Assembly (NCBI RefSeq): GCF_041053105.1
Contig: NZ_CP163444.1
Location: 744,001-808,000 of the forward strand
Length of the DNA: 64,000 bases
Source: Streptomyces sp. R44
GTDB lineage: Bacteria; Actinomycetota; Actinomycetes; Streptomycetales; Streptomycetaceae
Direction: 5' to 3'
The position numbers were made by a program, and so were the translations under genes. The notes below the pieces were generated by a model. That model worked only from the letters and a program-made list of their open reading frames with translations, did not search any database and was not told the origin of the DNA. This document shows, one piece after another, positions 57,202 through 64,000 of the stretch; the first letter of the stretch is position 1, and every line of letters starts with the position of its first letter.

Positions 57202-58368
57202 TCAGCCGGTGGGCGGGGTGTCCCCCACGAGCCACATGGAGAAGAACTGGGCGCCTCCTCCGTATGCGTGTCCGAGCGCCCGGCGGGCGCCCTCGACCTG
57301 GTGGGCGCCGGCGTCCCCCCGCACCTGGAGCGCGGCCTCGGCGAAGCGGATCATCCCGGAGGCTCCGATGGGGTTGGTGGAGAGCACCCCGCCCGAGGGG
57401 TTCACGGGGAGGTCGCCGTCGAGTTCGGTCACGCCGGCCTCGGTGAGCTTCCAGCCCTCGCCCTCCGCGGCGAAGCCCAGGTTCTCCAGCCACATCGGTT
57501 CGTACCAGGAGAACGGCACGTACATCTCGACGGCGTCGATCTCCCGCCGGGGGTCGGTGATGCCGGCCTGCCGGTAGACGTCGGCGGCGCAGTCCCGGCC
57601 GGCCCGCGGGGAGACGAAGTCCTTGCCCGCGAAGAGCGTGGGTTCGCTGCGCATGGCCCCGCCGTGCACCCAGGCGGGCGGCCGCGGCGGCCGTTCGGCG
57701 CCCGCGCGGTCGGTGAGGATCATGGCGCAGGCGCCGTCCGAGGAGGGGCAGGTCTCGGAGTAGCGGATCGGGTCCCAGAGCATCGGGGAGGCCTGGACCT
57801 TCTCCAGGGTGAGGTCGTGCTCGTGGAGGTGGGCGTACGGGTTCTTGAGCGCGTTGCGCCGGTCCTTGTACGCGACGAGGGAGCCGATCGTGTCGGGGGC
57901 GCCGGTGCGGCGCATGTACGCGCGCACGTGCGGGGCGAAGAATCCGCCGGCGCCGGCGAGCAGCGGCTGCTGGAAGGGGACGGGCAGGGAGAGGCCCCAC
58001 ATGGCGTTGGACTCGGACTGCTTCTCGAAGGCGAGGGTGAGGACGGTGCGGTGCACGCGCGCGGAGACCAGGTTGGCGGCGACGAGGGCGGTGGAACCGC
58101 CGACGGAGCCCGCCGTGTGCACCCGGAGCATGGGTTTGCCGACCGCGCCGAGCGCGTCGGCGAGGTACAGCTCCGGCATCATGACGCCCTCGAAGAAGTC
58201 GGGGGCCTTGCCGATGACGACGGCGTCGATGTCCGCCCAGGTCAGCTCGGCGTCGGCCAGGGCGCGGAGGGCGGCCTCGCGGACGAGTCCGGCGATCGAG
58301 ACGTCCCTGCGGGCGGCGACGTGCTTGGTCTGGCCGATGCCGACGACGGCCACGGGCTCCTTAGGCAC
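57202..58368 (-). CDS. Thiolase-fold (SCPx/Ltp-type) protein lacking the nucleophilic Cys
   Basis: This 388-residue protein has the thiolase superfamily fold of the lipid-transfer-protein type: VAVVGIGQTKHVAARRDVSIAGLVREA at the start and NPSGGVLSTNPIGASGMIRF near the end. Where thiolases have the nucleophilic cysteine it reads HTAGSVGGSTALVAA. It may therefore be a retro-aldolase or chaperone-like partner rather than a true thiolase, as for Ltp2-type steroid aldolases. It overlaps the preceding gene by 8 bp and ends the operon of crotonase, DUF35 and thiolase-like genes. Confidence 0.85.
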   Translation of the reverse strand: MPKEPVAVVGIGQTKHVAARRDVSIAGLVREAALRALADAELTWADIDAVVIGKAPDFFEGVMMPELYLADALGAVGKPMLRVHTAGSVGGSTALVAANLVSARVHRTVLTLAFEKQSESNAMWGLSLPVPFQQPLLAGAGGFFAPHVRAYMRRTGAPDTIGSLVAYKDRRNALKNPYAHLHEHDLTLEKVQASPMLWDPIRYSETCPSSDGACAMILTDRAGAERPPRPPAWVHGGAMRSEPTLFAGKDFVSPRAGRDCAADVYRQAGITDPRREIDAVEMYVPFSWYEPMWLENLGFAAEGEGWKLTEAGVTELDGDLPVNPSGGVLSTNPIGASGMIRFAEAALQVRGDAGAHQVEGARRALGHAYGGGAQFFSMWLVGDTPPTG

Positions 58369-59413
58369 GGGGTTCTCCTTCCAGGACGGCGACCAGGTTC
58401 TGCTGGAGGCAGGGTCCCGAGGTCGCGTGGGCGAGGGCGCGGTCGGACTCCCCGCGGTGGATGCGGGCGGCGGCCTCGCCGAGCCGGATGAGGCCCGCGG
58501 CCATGACGGGATTGGCGGCGAGGGCGCCGCCGGAGGGGTTGATCGTCACGCCGGTGTCGAGCCCGAGGGCCTTCTTCAGGACGACTTCCTGGGAGGTGAA
58601 GGGCGCGTGGATCTCGGCGGTGTCGACGGGCCGCTCGAAGGCTCCGGCGCGTTCGGCGGCGAGGCGGGTGGACGGCGAGTCGGTGAGGTCGCGGACGCCG
58701 AGGGAGTGGGCCTCGATCCGGTGGTCCATGCCCCGGATCCAGGCGGGGCGCTCGCACAGCTCGCGGGCCCGGTCGCCGACGGCGAGGATGACGGCGGCGG
58801 CGCCGTCGCCGATGGGCGGGCAGTCGCCGGTGCGCAGGGGCTGGACGGCGTATGCGCCCTGGGGGCGGGCGCCCGGCAGCTGGGCGTGGGGGTTCGTGCG
58901 CGCGTCCTCGCGGCTGCGGGCGGCGATCGCGGCGAGGGCGGGTTCGTCGGTGTCGCCGGCGTCGACGAGGGCCTGGGCCTGGAGGGCGGCGAGGGCGACG
59001 GAGTCGGGCCAGAGCGGGGCGAGGTAGTACGGGTCGAGCTGGCGGGTGAGGACGTCGCGGACGGAACCCGGCGAGGACTTGCCGTACGAGTAGACGAGCG
59101 CCGTGTCGGCCTCTCCGGTGAGGAGCTTCACCCAGGCCTCGTAGAGCGCCCAGGCGCCGTCCGTCTCGACGTGGGACTCGGAGATCGGCGGCCAGGCGCC
59201 GACGCCGTCGAGTGCCATGGTGAAGGAGAAGGCGCGTCCGGCGAGGTAATCGGAGGAGCCGGAGCAGGTGAAGCCGATGTCGGAGGCCTTCAGGCCGGTC
59301 TGCCGCTGTACGTCGTGCAGGACGGGCATCACCATCTCGACCTCGGAGAGGTCGTCGGTGTGCCGCCGGTGGTCGCTCTGGGCGAAGGCGACGATCGCCA
59401 CGTCCCGGCTCAT
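58361..59413 (-). CDS. Second thiolase-fold (Ltp-type) protein
   Basis: This 350-residue protein is a paralogous thiolase-fold partner. Landmarks are VAIVAFAQSDHRRHTDDLSEVEM, GFTCSGSSDYLAG and the C-terminal NPSGGALAANPVMAAGLIRLGEA. The nucleophile elbow reads SESHVETDGAWALYEA, again without cysteine. Such pairs commonly form heterocomplexes with DUF35 proteins in acyl-CoA or steroid side-chain degradation. Its start overlaps the DUF35 gene stop by 4 bp, and its stop overlaps the next thiolase-like gene. The three proteins are likely made in equal amounts and assemble together. Confidence 0.85.
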   Translation of the reverse strand: MSRDVAIVAFAQSDHRRHTDDLSEVEMVMPVLHDVQRQTGLKASDIGFTCSGSSDYLAGRAFSFTMALDGVGAWPPISESHVETDGAWALYEAWVKLLTGEADTALVYSYGKSSPGSVRDVLTRQLDPYYLAPLWPDSVALAALQAQALVDAGDTDEPALAAIAARSREDARTNPHAQLPGARPQGAYAVQPLRTGDCPPIGDGAAAVILAVGDRARELCERPAWIRGMDHRIEAHSLGVRDLTDSPSTRLAAERAGAFERPVDTAEIHAPFTSQEVVLKKALGLDTGVTINPSGGALAANPVMAAGLIRLGEAAARIHRGESDRALAHATSGPCLQQNLVAVLEGEPRA

Positions 59414-60369
59414 AGCAGCTCCTTGTACGTGTCGTAGTCGGCGTCGGGCTCACCGGTGGGCCGGTAGTGGTCGGGGTAGCGGCCGTCCTCGCTCCACACG
59501 GGTTCGACGCGCAGGCCCATGCGGACCTGGTCGTAGGGGATGCCGGCGATGCGGCCGTGGAGGGCGAGCCCGGCGCCGTCGAGGGCGATGTGGGCGTAGA
59601 CGTACGGGACCTCGATGTCGAGGTTCTTCGCTTTGATGTTGACGATGCAGAACGTGGTGACGGTGCCGCGGGGCCCGACCTCGACCCGGTCGGTGGTGGC
59701 CACGCCGCAGGTGGGGCAGGCGCCGCGCGGTGGCACGTACACCTTGGCGCAGGAGGGGCAGCGTTCGCCGACGGTGCGGCGCTCGGCGAGCCCCTGCAGA
59801 TAGCGGGTCTGGGCGCGTCCGGGGCTGTACGTGTAGTCGAGGCGGGCGGGGGCGACGATGCCGGTCACCGGGTCCTCGAACCGGCCGTCGTGGGCCGTGG
59901 TTTCGTTCCCCGCGGTGCTCTCGTACGGCTCGAAGCAGGCGATGTCCGTGATGGCGCCAGCCCGTTCGGCGGCCCAGCGGATCCGCACCCGCAGGCCGGT
60001 GCGGACGGCGTCGGGGCCGGGGGCGTCGAGGGCGTGGAGGAGGGCGGTGTCGGCGCCGTCGAGGCGGACCAGGACCCAGGCGAAGGGGGTCGAGAGGGGC
60101 TGCCCGGGGCGGGGCTCGGGGTTCCAGGCCCAGGTGGTGACGGTGCCGGTGGCGGCCACCTCGACGAGCTCGCGGAGCTCGGCGGCGGTGGCGGGGTCGT
60201 ACTCGACGGGCGGGACGAGCACCGCACCCGCCTCGGTGCGCACGCCGAGGACGGTGCGCTCGCGGAGTCCGGTGAGGAAGGCGGACTGGACCGGGCCGAG
60301 GGAGCGGGTGAAGGGGAACTCGACGACGAGGGGGGCGCGGAGGGCTTCCGGCGGTTCGGTGACGGTCAT
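59410..60369 (-). CDS. Double DUF35 OB-fold protein with one zinc ribbon
   Basis: This 319-residue protein contains two OB-fold segments of the DUF35/ChsH2 type. The C-terminal copy (about 195-310) has an intact zinc ribbon with C204, C207, C218 and C221 (CPSCAKVYVPPRGACPTC), followed by an acyl-CoA-binding-type OB fold. The N-terminal copy (about 45-145) keeps the OB pattern but has no ribbon cysteines. DUF35 proteins form complexes with thiolase-fold partners or with MaoC-type hydratases. The ATG at 60369 is supported by the start of homology and a GGGGCTCC-distant purine context only. It overlaps the thiolase-like gene that follows. Confidence 0.82.
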   Translation of the reverse strand: MTVTEPPEALRAPLVVEFPFTRSLGPVQSAFLTGLRERTVLGVRTEAGAVLVPPVEYDPATAAELRELVEVAATGTVTTWAWNPEPRPGQPLSTPFAWVLVRLDGADTALLHALDAPGPDAVRTGLRVRIRWAAERAGAITDIACFEPYESTAGNETTAHDGRFEDPVTGIVAPARLDYTYSPGRAQTRYLQGLAERRTVGERCPSCAKVYVPPRGACPTCGVATTDRVEVGPRGTVTTFCIVNIKAKNLDIEVPYVYAHIALDGAGLALHGRIAGIPYDQVRMGLRVEPVWSEDGRYPDHYRPTGEPDADYDTYKELL

Positions 60370-60460
60370 GCGGGGCTCCTTGGTGGGGTGGGCGGGGGTC
60401 GGGTGGGGGGGCGGGGCGGCTGGGCGGGGCGTCACCCCGGCCCCTGCATGAGGGCACACC

Positions 60461-61261
60461 TCACTCCCGGCGATACACCGGCGCCCGCTTCTCGGCGAAC
60501 GCCCTCGCCCCCTCCTTCGCGTCCGCCGTGTCGAAGATCGGCCACCCCCTCTTCAGCTCGGCGGCGAGTCCCTCCGTCTCGGTCAGCTCCGCCGTCTCGT
60601 AGACGGACGCCTTGACCGCCTCGACGGCCAGCGGCCCGCACGCGTTGATGCGTTCGGCAATGTCGAGGGCGGCCTCCAGGGCGGTGCCGTCGGGGACGAC
60701 GCGGCCGACGAGGCCGATGGCGGCGGCTTCCTCGGCGCTGTACGGGCGGCCGGTGAGGAGCATTTCGAGGGCGTGGGTGCGGGCGATCTGGCGGGGCAGG
60801 CGGACGGTGGAGCCGCCGATGGGGAAGAGGCCGCGCCGGACCTCGAAGAGGCCGAAGGTGGCGGAGGCGGCCGCGACCCGGATGTCGGTGCCCTGGAGGA
60901 TCTCGGTGCCGCCGGCGACGCAGTACCCCTCGACGGCCGCGATGACGGGCTTGCGGGGCCGGTGGTGGCGGAGCATCGCCTTCCAGTGCAGGTCGGGGTC
61001 GGCCTTGAGCCGGTCCCGGTACTGCTCGCCCTCCATGCCCTTCCCGGCGAGGGCCTTGAGGTCCATGCCCGCGCAGAAGGAACCGCCCGCGCCGGTGAGG
61101 ACGATCGAGCGGACGCCGTCGTCGGCGTCGGCCTCCAGCCAGCCGTCGTACAGGCCGACGAGCATCGGCAGTGAGAGGGCGTTCTTGGCCTCGGGCCGGT
61201 TCAAGGTGAGGACGAGCGTGGCGCCTTCGCGCCGGACGCTGAGGTGTTCGGTGCCGCCCAT
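60461..61261 (-). CDS. Enoyl-CoA hydratase/isomerase (crotonase) family protein
   Basis: This 266-residue crotonase has the oxyanion-hole segments GGSFCAGMDLKAL and AAVEGYCVAGGTEILQGTDI. It should act on acyl-CoA thioesters, most likely hydrating an enoyl-CoA. The second catalytic Glu position (VRRGLFPIGG) looks variant, so isomerase or hydrolase activity is possible. GGGAG lies about six bases before the ATG. It is the first gene of the acyl-CoA operon and is divergent from the acyl-CoA synthetase, with a shared regulatory region. Confidence 0.88.
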   Translation of the reverse strand: MGGTEHLSVRREGATLVLTLNRPEAKNALSLPMLVGLYDGWLEADADDGVRSIVLTGAGGSFCAGMDLKALAGKGMEGEQYRDRLKADPDLHWKAMLRHHRPRKPVIAAVEGYCVAGGTEILQGTDIRVAAASATFGLFEVRRGLFPIGGSTVRLPRQIARTHALEMLLTGRPYSAEEAAAIGLVGRVVPDGTALEAALDIAERINACGPLAVEAVKASVYETAELTETEGLAAELKRGWPIFDTADAKEGARAFAEKRAPVYRRE

Positions 61262-61324
61262 GGGGGTCTCCCGTCTCCAGTTCTGGAACAGGTTGCAGGA
61301 GCCGGGGATCCAGTTCAATAGTTT

Positions 61325-61341
61325 TCTGACACTCAGTCAGA
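61325..61341. promoter_or_regulatory. Candidate operator TCTGAC-N5-GTCAGA between the divergent acyl-CoA genes
   Basis: A perfect 6-bp inverted repeat with a 5-bp centre lies 63 bp upstream of the crotonase start and 93 bp upstream of the synthetase start. TetR-family regulators of fatty-acid or steroid catabolism bind similar sites. The regulator gene is not in the window. Confidence 0.5.
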
Positions 61342-61433
61342 TTCTTCTGCGCACCCCCTTCCCCCCGTGACCGGTCGGCGCTCTAATGACCGCCACGTCC
61401 GTGTGAACCAGCGAACCGGGGTCAGGAGGAACG

Positions 61434-63068
61434 GTGGAGTACAACCTTGCCGACCTGTTCGAATCGGTCGTCGACGTGGTCCCCGACCGCGAGGCGCTGG
61501 TGTACGTCGACCATCCCGGCACGGGCGCGGAGCGGCGGCTCACCTACGCCGGGCTCGACGCCGCCGCCAACCGGATCGCGCACCACCTGATCGACGCGGG
61601 CATCCGGCCCGGCGAGCACCTCGGACTCCACCTGTACAACGGCGTCGAGTACCTCCAGACCGTCCTCGCCTGCCTCAAGGCCCGGATCGTGCCGGTCAAC
61701 GTCAACTACCGGTACGTGGAGGAGGAGCTCGTCTACCTCTACCGGGACGCCGACCTGGCGGCGCTCGTCTTCGACGCCGAGTTCACGGGCCGGGTCGCGG
61801 CGGCGCTGCCGCAGACGGAGAAGCTGCGGCACCTCGTGCGGGTGGGGACCCCGGACGAGGACGCCCCGGCGCTCGACTGCGTGCCGTTCGCGGAGGCGGA
61901 GGCCGCCGGGTCACCCGACCGCGGCTTCGGCCCCCGCTCCCCCGACGACCTGTTCATCATCTACACCGGCGGCACGACCGGCATGCCCAAGGGCGTGCTG
62001 TGGCGCCAGGAGGACCTGTTCTTCGCGGGCCTCTTCGGCGGCGACCCCTCGGGCGAGCCGGTGAAGCGGCCCGAGGAGCTGGCGGAGCGGGTCGCGGCCG
62101 GCGGCGCCGGCATCACCTTCTTCCCCGCGCCGCCGCTGATGCACGGGACGTCCACCCTCACCGCGTTCATCGCCCTCAACTACGGGCAGCGGGTGGTGCT
62201 GCACCGCAAGTACGTGCCCGAGGAGGTGCTGCGCACCCTGGAGAAGGAGAAGGTCTCCAGCATCTCCCTGGTGGGGGACGCGATGCTGCGCCCGCTCGTC
62301 GACGCGCTGCGCGGACCGCTCAGGGGCACCGACCTCTCGGCGCTCTTCAGCCTCTCCTCGTCCGGCGCGATCATGTCGGAGACGGTACGGGCCCAGCTCC
62401 AGGAGCTGATGCCGAACGTCCTGCTGCTCAACAACTTCGGCTCCACCGAGTCCGGTTCCAACGGGCGCGCCACCGACGACTCCGGCCCGGCCAAGGGCTT
62501 CCGGCTGCACGTCAACGAACGCACCCAGGTCGTCGACCCGGCCACCCGGATCCCCGTCGCACCGGGCGGGACCGGCCGCCTCGCCCAGCGCGGCCACGTC
62601 CCGCTCGGCTACTACAACGACCCGGCCAAGACCGCCGAGACCTTCTTCGAGCGGGACGGGGTGCGGTGGGTACTGCTCGGCGACATGGCGACCGTGGACG
62701 AGCAGGGCGTCGTGACCGTCCTGGGCCGCGGCTCGCAGTGCATCAACACGGGCGGCGAGAAGGTCTACCCGGAAGAGGTGGAACAGGCCCTGAAGTCCCA
62801 CCCCGACGTGTACGACGCCCTGGTCGCCGGTGTGCCGGACGCGAAGTGGGGCAACCACGTGGCCGCCGTCGTCCAGCTCCGGACCGGGGCCGGGCCACTG
62901 GACCTGGAGGCCCTCCAGACCCACTGCCGCCAACAGCTGGCGGGCTACAAGGTCCCCCGCCAGCTGGTCCTCACCGACCGCATCCAGCGCTCGCCCAGCG
63001 GCAAGGCGGACTACCGCTGGGCCCGCGCGGTGGCGGTGGAGGCGGACGCGGATCGCCGCCCGAGGTGA
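61434..63068 (+). CDS. Acyl-CoA synthetase (FadD19/FadD17-like)
   Basis: This 544-residue AMP-forming ligase has the P-loop YTGGTTGMPKG, the adenylation motif GYYNDPAKTAETFF, INTGGEKVYPEEVEQALKSHP and the catalytic lysine K524 in SPSGKADYRW. By memory it follows the mycobacterial FadD19 line (IPVNVNYRYVEEELxYL, SGGEKVYPEEVE), which activates steroid side chains or branched fatty acids. The GTG has AGGAGG four bases upstream. It should feed acyl-CoA to the divergent crotonase/thiolase-fold operon. The actual acid is unknown. Confidence 0.9.
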   Translation: MEYNLADLFESVVDVVPDREALVYVDHPGTGAERRLTYAGLDAAANRIAHHLIDAGIRPGEHLGLHLYNGVEYLQTVLACLKARIVPVNVNYRYVEEELVYLYRDADLAALVFDAEFTGRVAAALPQTEKLRHLVRVGTPDEDAPALDCVPFAEAEAAGSPDRGFGPRSPDDLFIIYTGGTTGMPKGVLWRQEDLFFAGLFGGDPSGEPVKRPEELAERVAAGGAGITFFPAPPLMHGTSTLTAFIALNYGQRVVLHRKYVPEEVLRTLEKEKVSSISLVGDAMLRPLVDALRGPLRGTDLSALFSLSSSGAIMSETVRAQLQELMPNVLLLNNFGSTESGSNGRATDDSGPAKGFRLHVNERTQVVDPATRIPVAPGGTGRLAQRGHVPLGYYNDPAKTAETFFERDGVRWVLLGDMATVDEQGVVTVLGRGSQCINTGGEKVYPEEVEQALKSHPDVYDALVAGVPDAKWGNHVAAVVQLRTGAGPLDLEALQTHCRQQLAGYKVPRQLVLTDRIQRSPSGKADYRWARAVAVEADADRRPR

Positions 63069-63100
63069 CACCGCCCGAGGTGACACCGCCCGAGGTTTCA
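63056..63100. repeat. 15-bp tandem repeat, three copies, across the synthetase stop codon
   Basis: The unit CCGCCCGAGGTGACA occurs at 63056-63070, 63071-63085 and, with two changes, 63086-63100. It spans the TGA of the acyl-CoA synthetase gene and ends a few bases before the convergent hydrolase gene. Confidence 0.8.
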
Positions 63101-63104
63101 CCGA

Positions 63105-64000
63105 CTAGAGCCCGAACTCCCGGATCGCGGCCAGGAATTCGGCCGGGCGGGCGTTGTGGATGAGGTGGCCCGTCTCGATCGTGACGAGGCGGGCGTCGGG
63201 GATGGCGGCGGCGAGGACGGAGAGCTGGTCCTGGGGGACGTGGCTGGTCGGACCGCCGGCGAGGACGAGGGTGGGGGCCGTGATCGCGGAGAGTTCTTCG
63301 CGCCAGGCCGGGTCCGGGGCGTTGAGCTCGGCGTCGGTGGTCGTGACGATGCCCCAGTCGAAGGGCAGGGGCCCCTCGGGGCGCTCGGCCACCGGGCGCG
63401 GCGGGTCGAGGGGGACGAAGGCCGGAGCCTCCTCAAGGACGAGGCGGCCGACGAGCCCGGGGGCGCGCTGGGCGAGGAGGTACGCGGCGGCGGCGCCCAT
63501 CGAGTGGGCGACGACGGTGGCACCGGTGAGGCCGAGCGCCTTGAGGAAGCCGCCGAGTTCGTCGCGGAAGTCCTCGAAGCCGTAGGCGCCGGGGCGGTCG
63601 CTGAGTCCGTGGCCGCGCAGGTCCACCGCGTACACCCGGTGGTCGGCGGCCAGGTCCGCGCCGATCTCCGTCCAGGTCGTGCTGTCGTTGCCGCGGCCGT
63701 GGACCAGGACGACGGGCCGGGCGTCCTCGGGTCCGGCGACCCGGTAGGCGATCCGTACGCCGTCCACGGTGACCGTGGAGACGTCGGGGTCGAGGAAGGC
63801 GGCGAGCGGGCGGACGAAGGCGTCGGCGTCGTCGACCCAGGGGAAGTGTCCGGCGCCCGGCTGGACGACGAGCTCCGCGTGCGGGAAGAGGGCCGCGGCC
63901 TCGGCCGCCTTGGCGGGCGTCGGGCTCGCGTCGTACTCGCCCGCCAGGATCAGGACGGGTGCGGTGAGCGCGCCGAGCGCTCGGCGGGTCGGCTCCGGGT
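63105..64000 (-). CDS. Tandem alpha/beta-hydrolase protein (partial, runs off the right edge)
   Basis: The open frame continues without a stop from 63105 to the window end. Its C-terminal 220 residues are a complete alpha/beta-hydrolase. It has the HGRGNDSTTW oxyanion strand, the nucleophile serine in VVAHSMGAA, and the histidine in IETGHLIHN. In the same frame upstream are the last elements of a second hydrolase (LTAPVLILAGEYD, ELVVQPGAGHFPWVDD), joined by FLDPDVSTVTVDGVRIAY. So two hydrolases are fused head to tail. A separate start at the GTG at 63767 would be possible, but no ribosome-binding site is seen. Substrate unknown. Confidence 0.78.
   Translation of the reverse strand, partial: PEPTRRALGALTAPVLILAGEYDASPTPAKAAEAAALFPHAELVVQPGAGHFPWVDDADAFVRPLAAFLDPDVSTVTVDGVRIAYRVAGPEDARPVVLVHGRGNDSTTWTEIGADLAADHRVYAVDLRGHGLSDRPGAYGFEDFRDELGGFLKALGLTGATVVAHSMGAAAAYLLAQRAPGLVGRLVLEEAPAFVPLDPPRPVAERPEGPLPFDWGIVTTTDAELNAPDPAWREELSAITAPTLVLAGGPTSHVPQDQLSVLAAAIPDARLVTIETGHLIHNARPAEFLAAIREFGL

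Overview
The window is about 72% GC by eye, with GC-rich third codon positions, GTG and TTG starts, and a geosmin synthase, so it is almost certainly a chromosomal piece of a Streptomyces or very close relative. I see no rRNA, tRNA, CRISPR array, prophage or replication origin. The only mobile-element trace is a 163-bp MITE-like element.

Layout. 1-9.0 kb: a two-subunit molybdenum hydroxylase, a methyltransferase, a class I amidotransferase, an OsmC protein, an RraA-family protein and an NmrA-family oxidoreductase separated by the MITE, and two stand-alone LigD-type NHEJ proteins (polymerase and 3'-phosphoesterase). 9-25 kb: a sulfur-scavenging region. It has a Tat-exported sulfatase with a carbohydrate-binding tail, a type B carboxylesterase, and a tightly overlapping six-gene operon (lipoprotein binding protein, two permeases, fused double ATPase, formylglycine-generating enzyme, cytosolic sulfatase). 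A leaderless leader peptide with two Cys codons precedes the operon. A ROK regulator lies next, and an alkylsulfatase-type TauD/AtsK dioxygenase is divergent from it.

25-28 kb: cupin, SPW-repeat and DUF805 proteins, and an unusual GNAT-AAA+ ATPase fusion. 28-41 kb: a nine-gene fructan utilisation locus on the minus strand (LacI regulator, binding protein, Dpp/Opp-type permeases and ATPases, cytosolic GH32, large exported GH32, PfkB fructokinase), with a readable LacI operator and promoter. 41-51 kb: small accessory enzymes, an apparent F420/NADP reductase-like pseudogene, a threonine synthase-like enzyme, a Pro-Ala-rich protein, a PAS-SpoIIE phosphatase, an NsdA/ORF1590-type regulator and an APH-fold kinase. 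51-56 kb: an exported amidase and the geosmin synthase geoA. 56-64 kb: small conserved genes, then an acyl-CoA catabolic cluster (crotonase, double DUF35 protein, two Cys-less thiolase-fold proteins, divergent FadD19-like ligase) and a tandem alpha/beta-hydrolase running off the right edge.

How they work together. The most coherent system is the sulfate-ester locus: outside the cell a Tat sulfatase, across the membrane a peptide-type importer, and inside a sulfatase matured by its own formylglycine enzyme, plus an oxygenase that cleaves alkyl sulfates. All of it may be governed by cysteine through the leader peptide. The fructan locus has the same logic with another peptide-type importer: exported GH32, import, intracellular GH32, fructokinase. 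Both assign a Dpp/Opp-type transporter to a non-peptide nutrient. These functional links are inferred from gene content and order.
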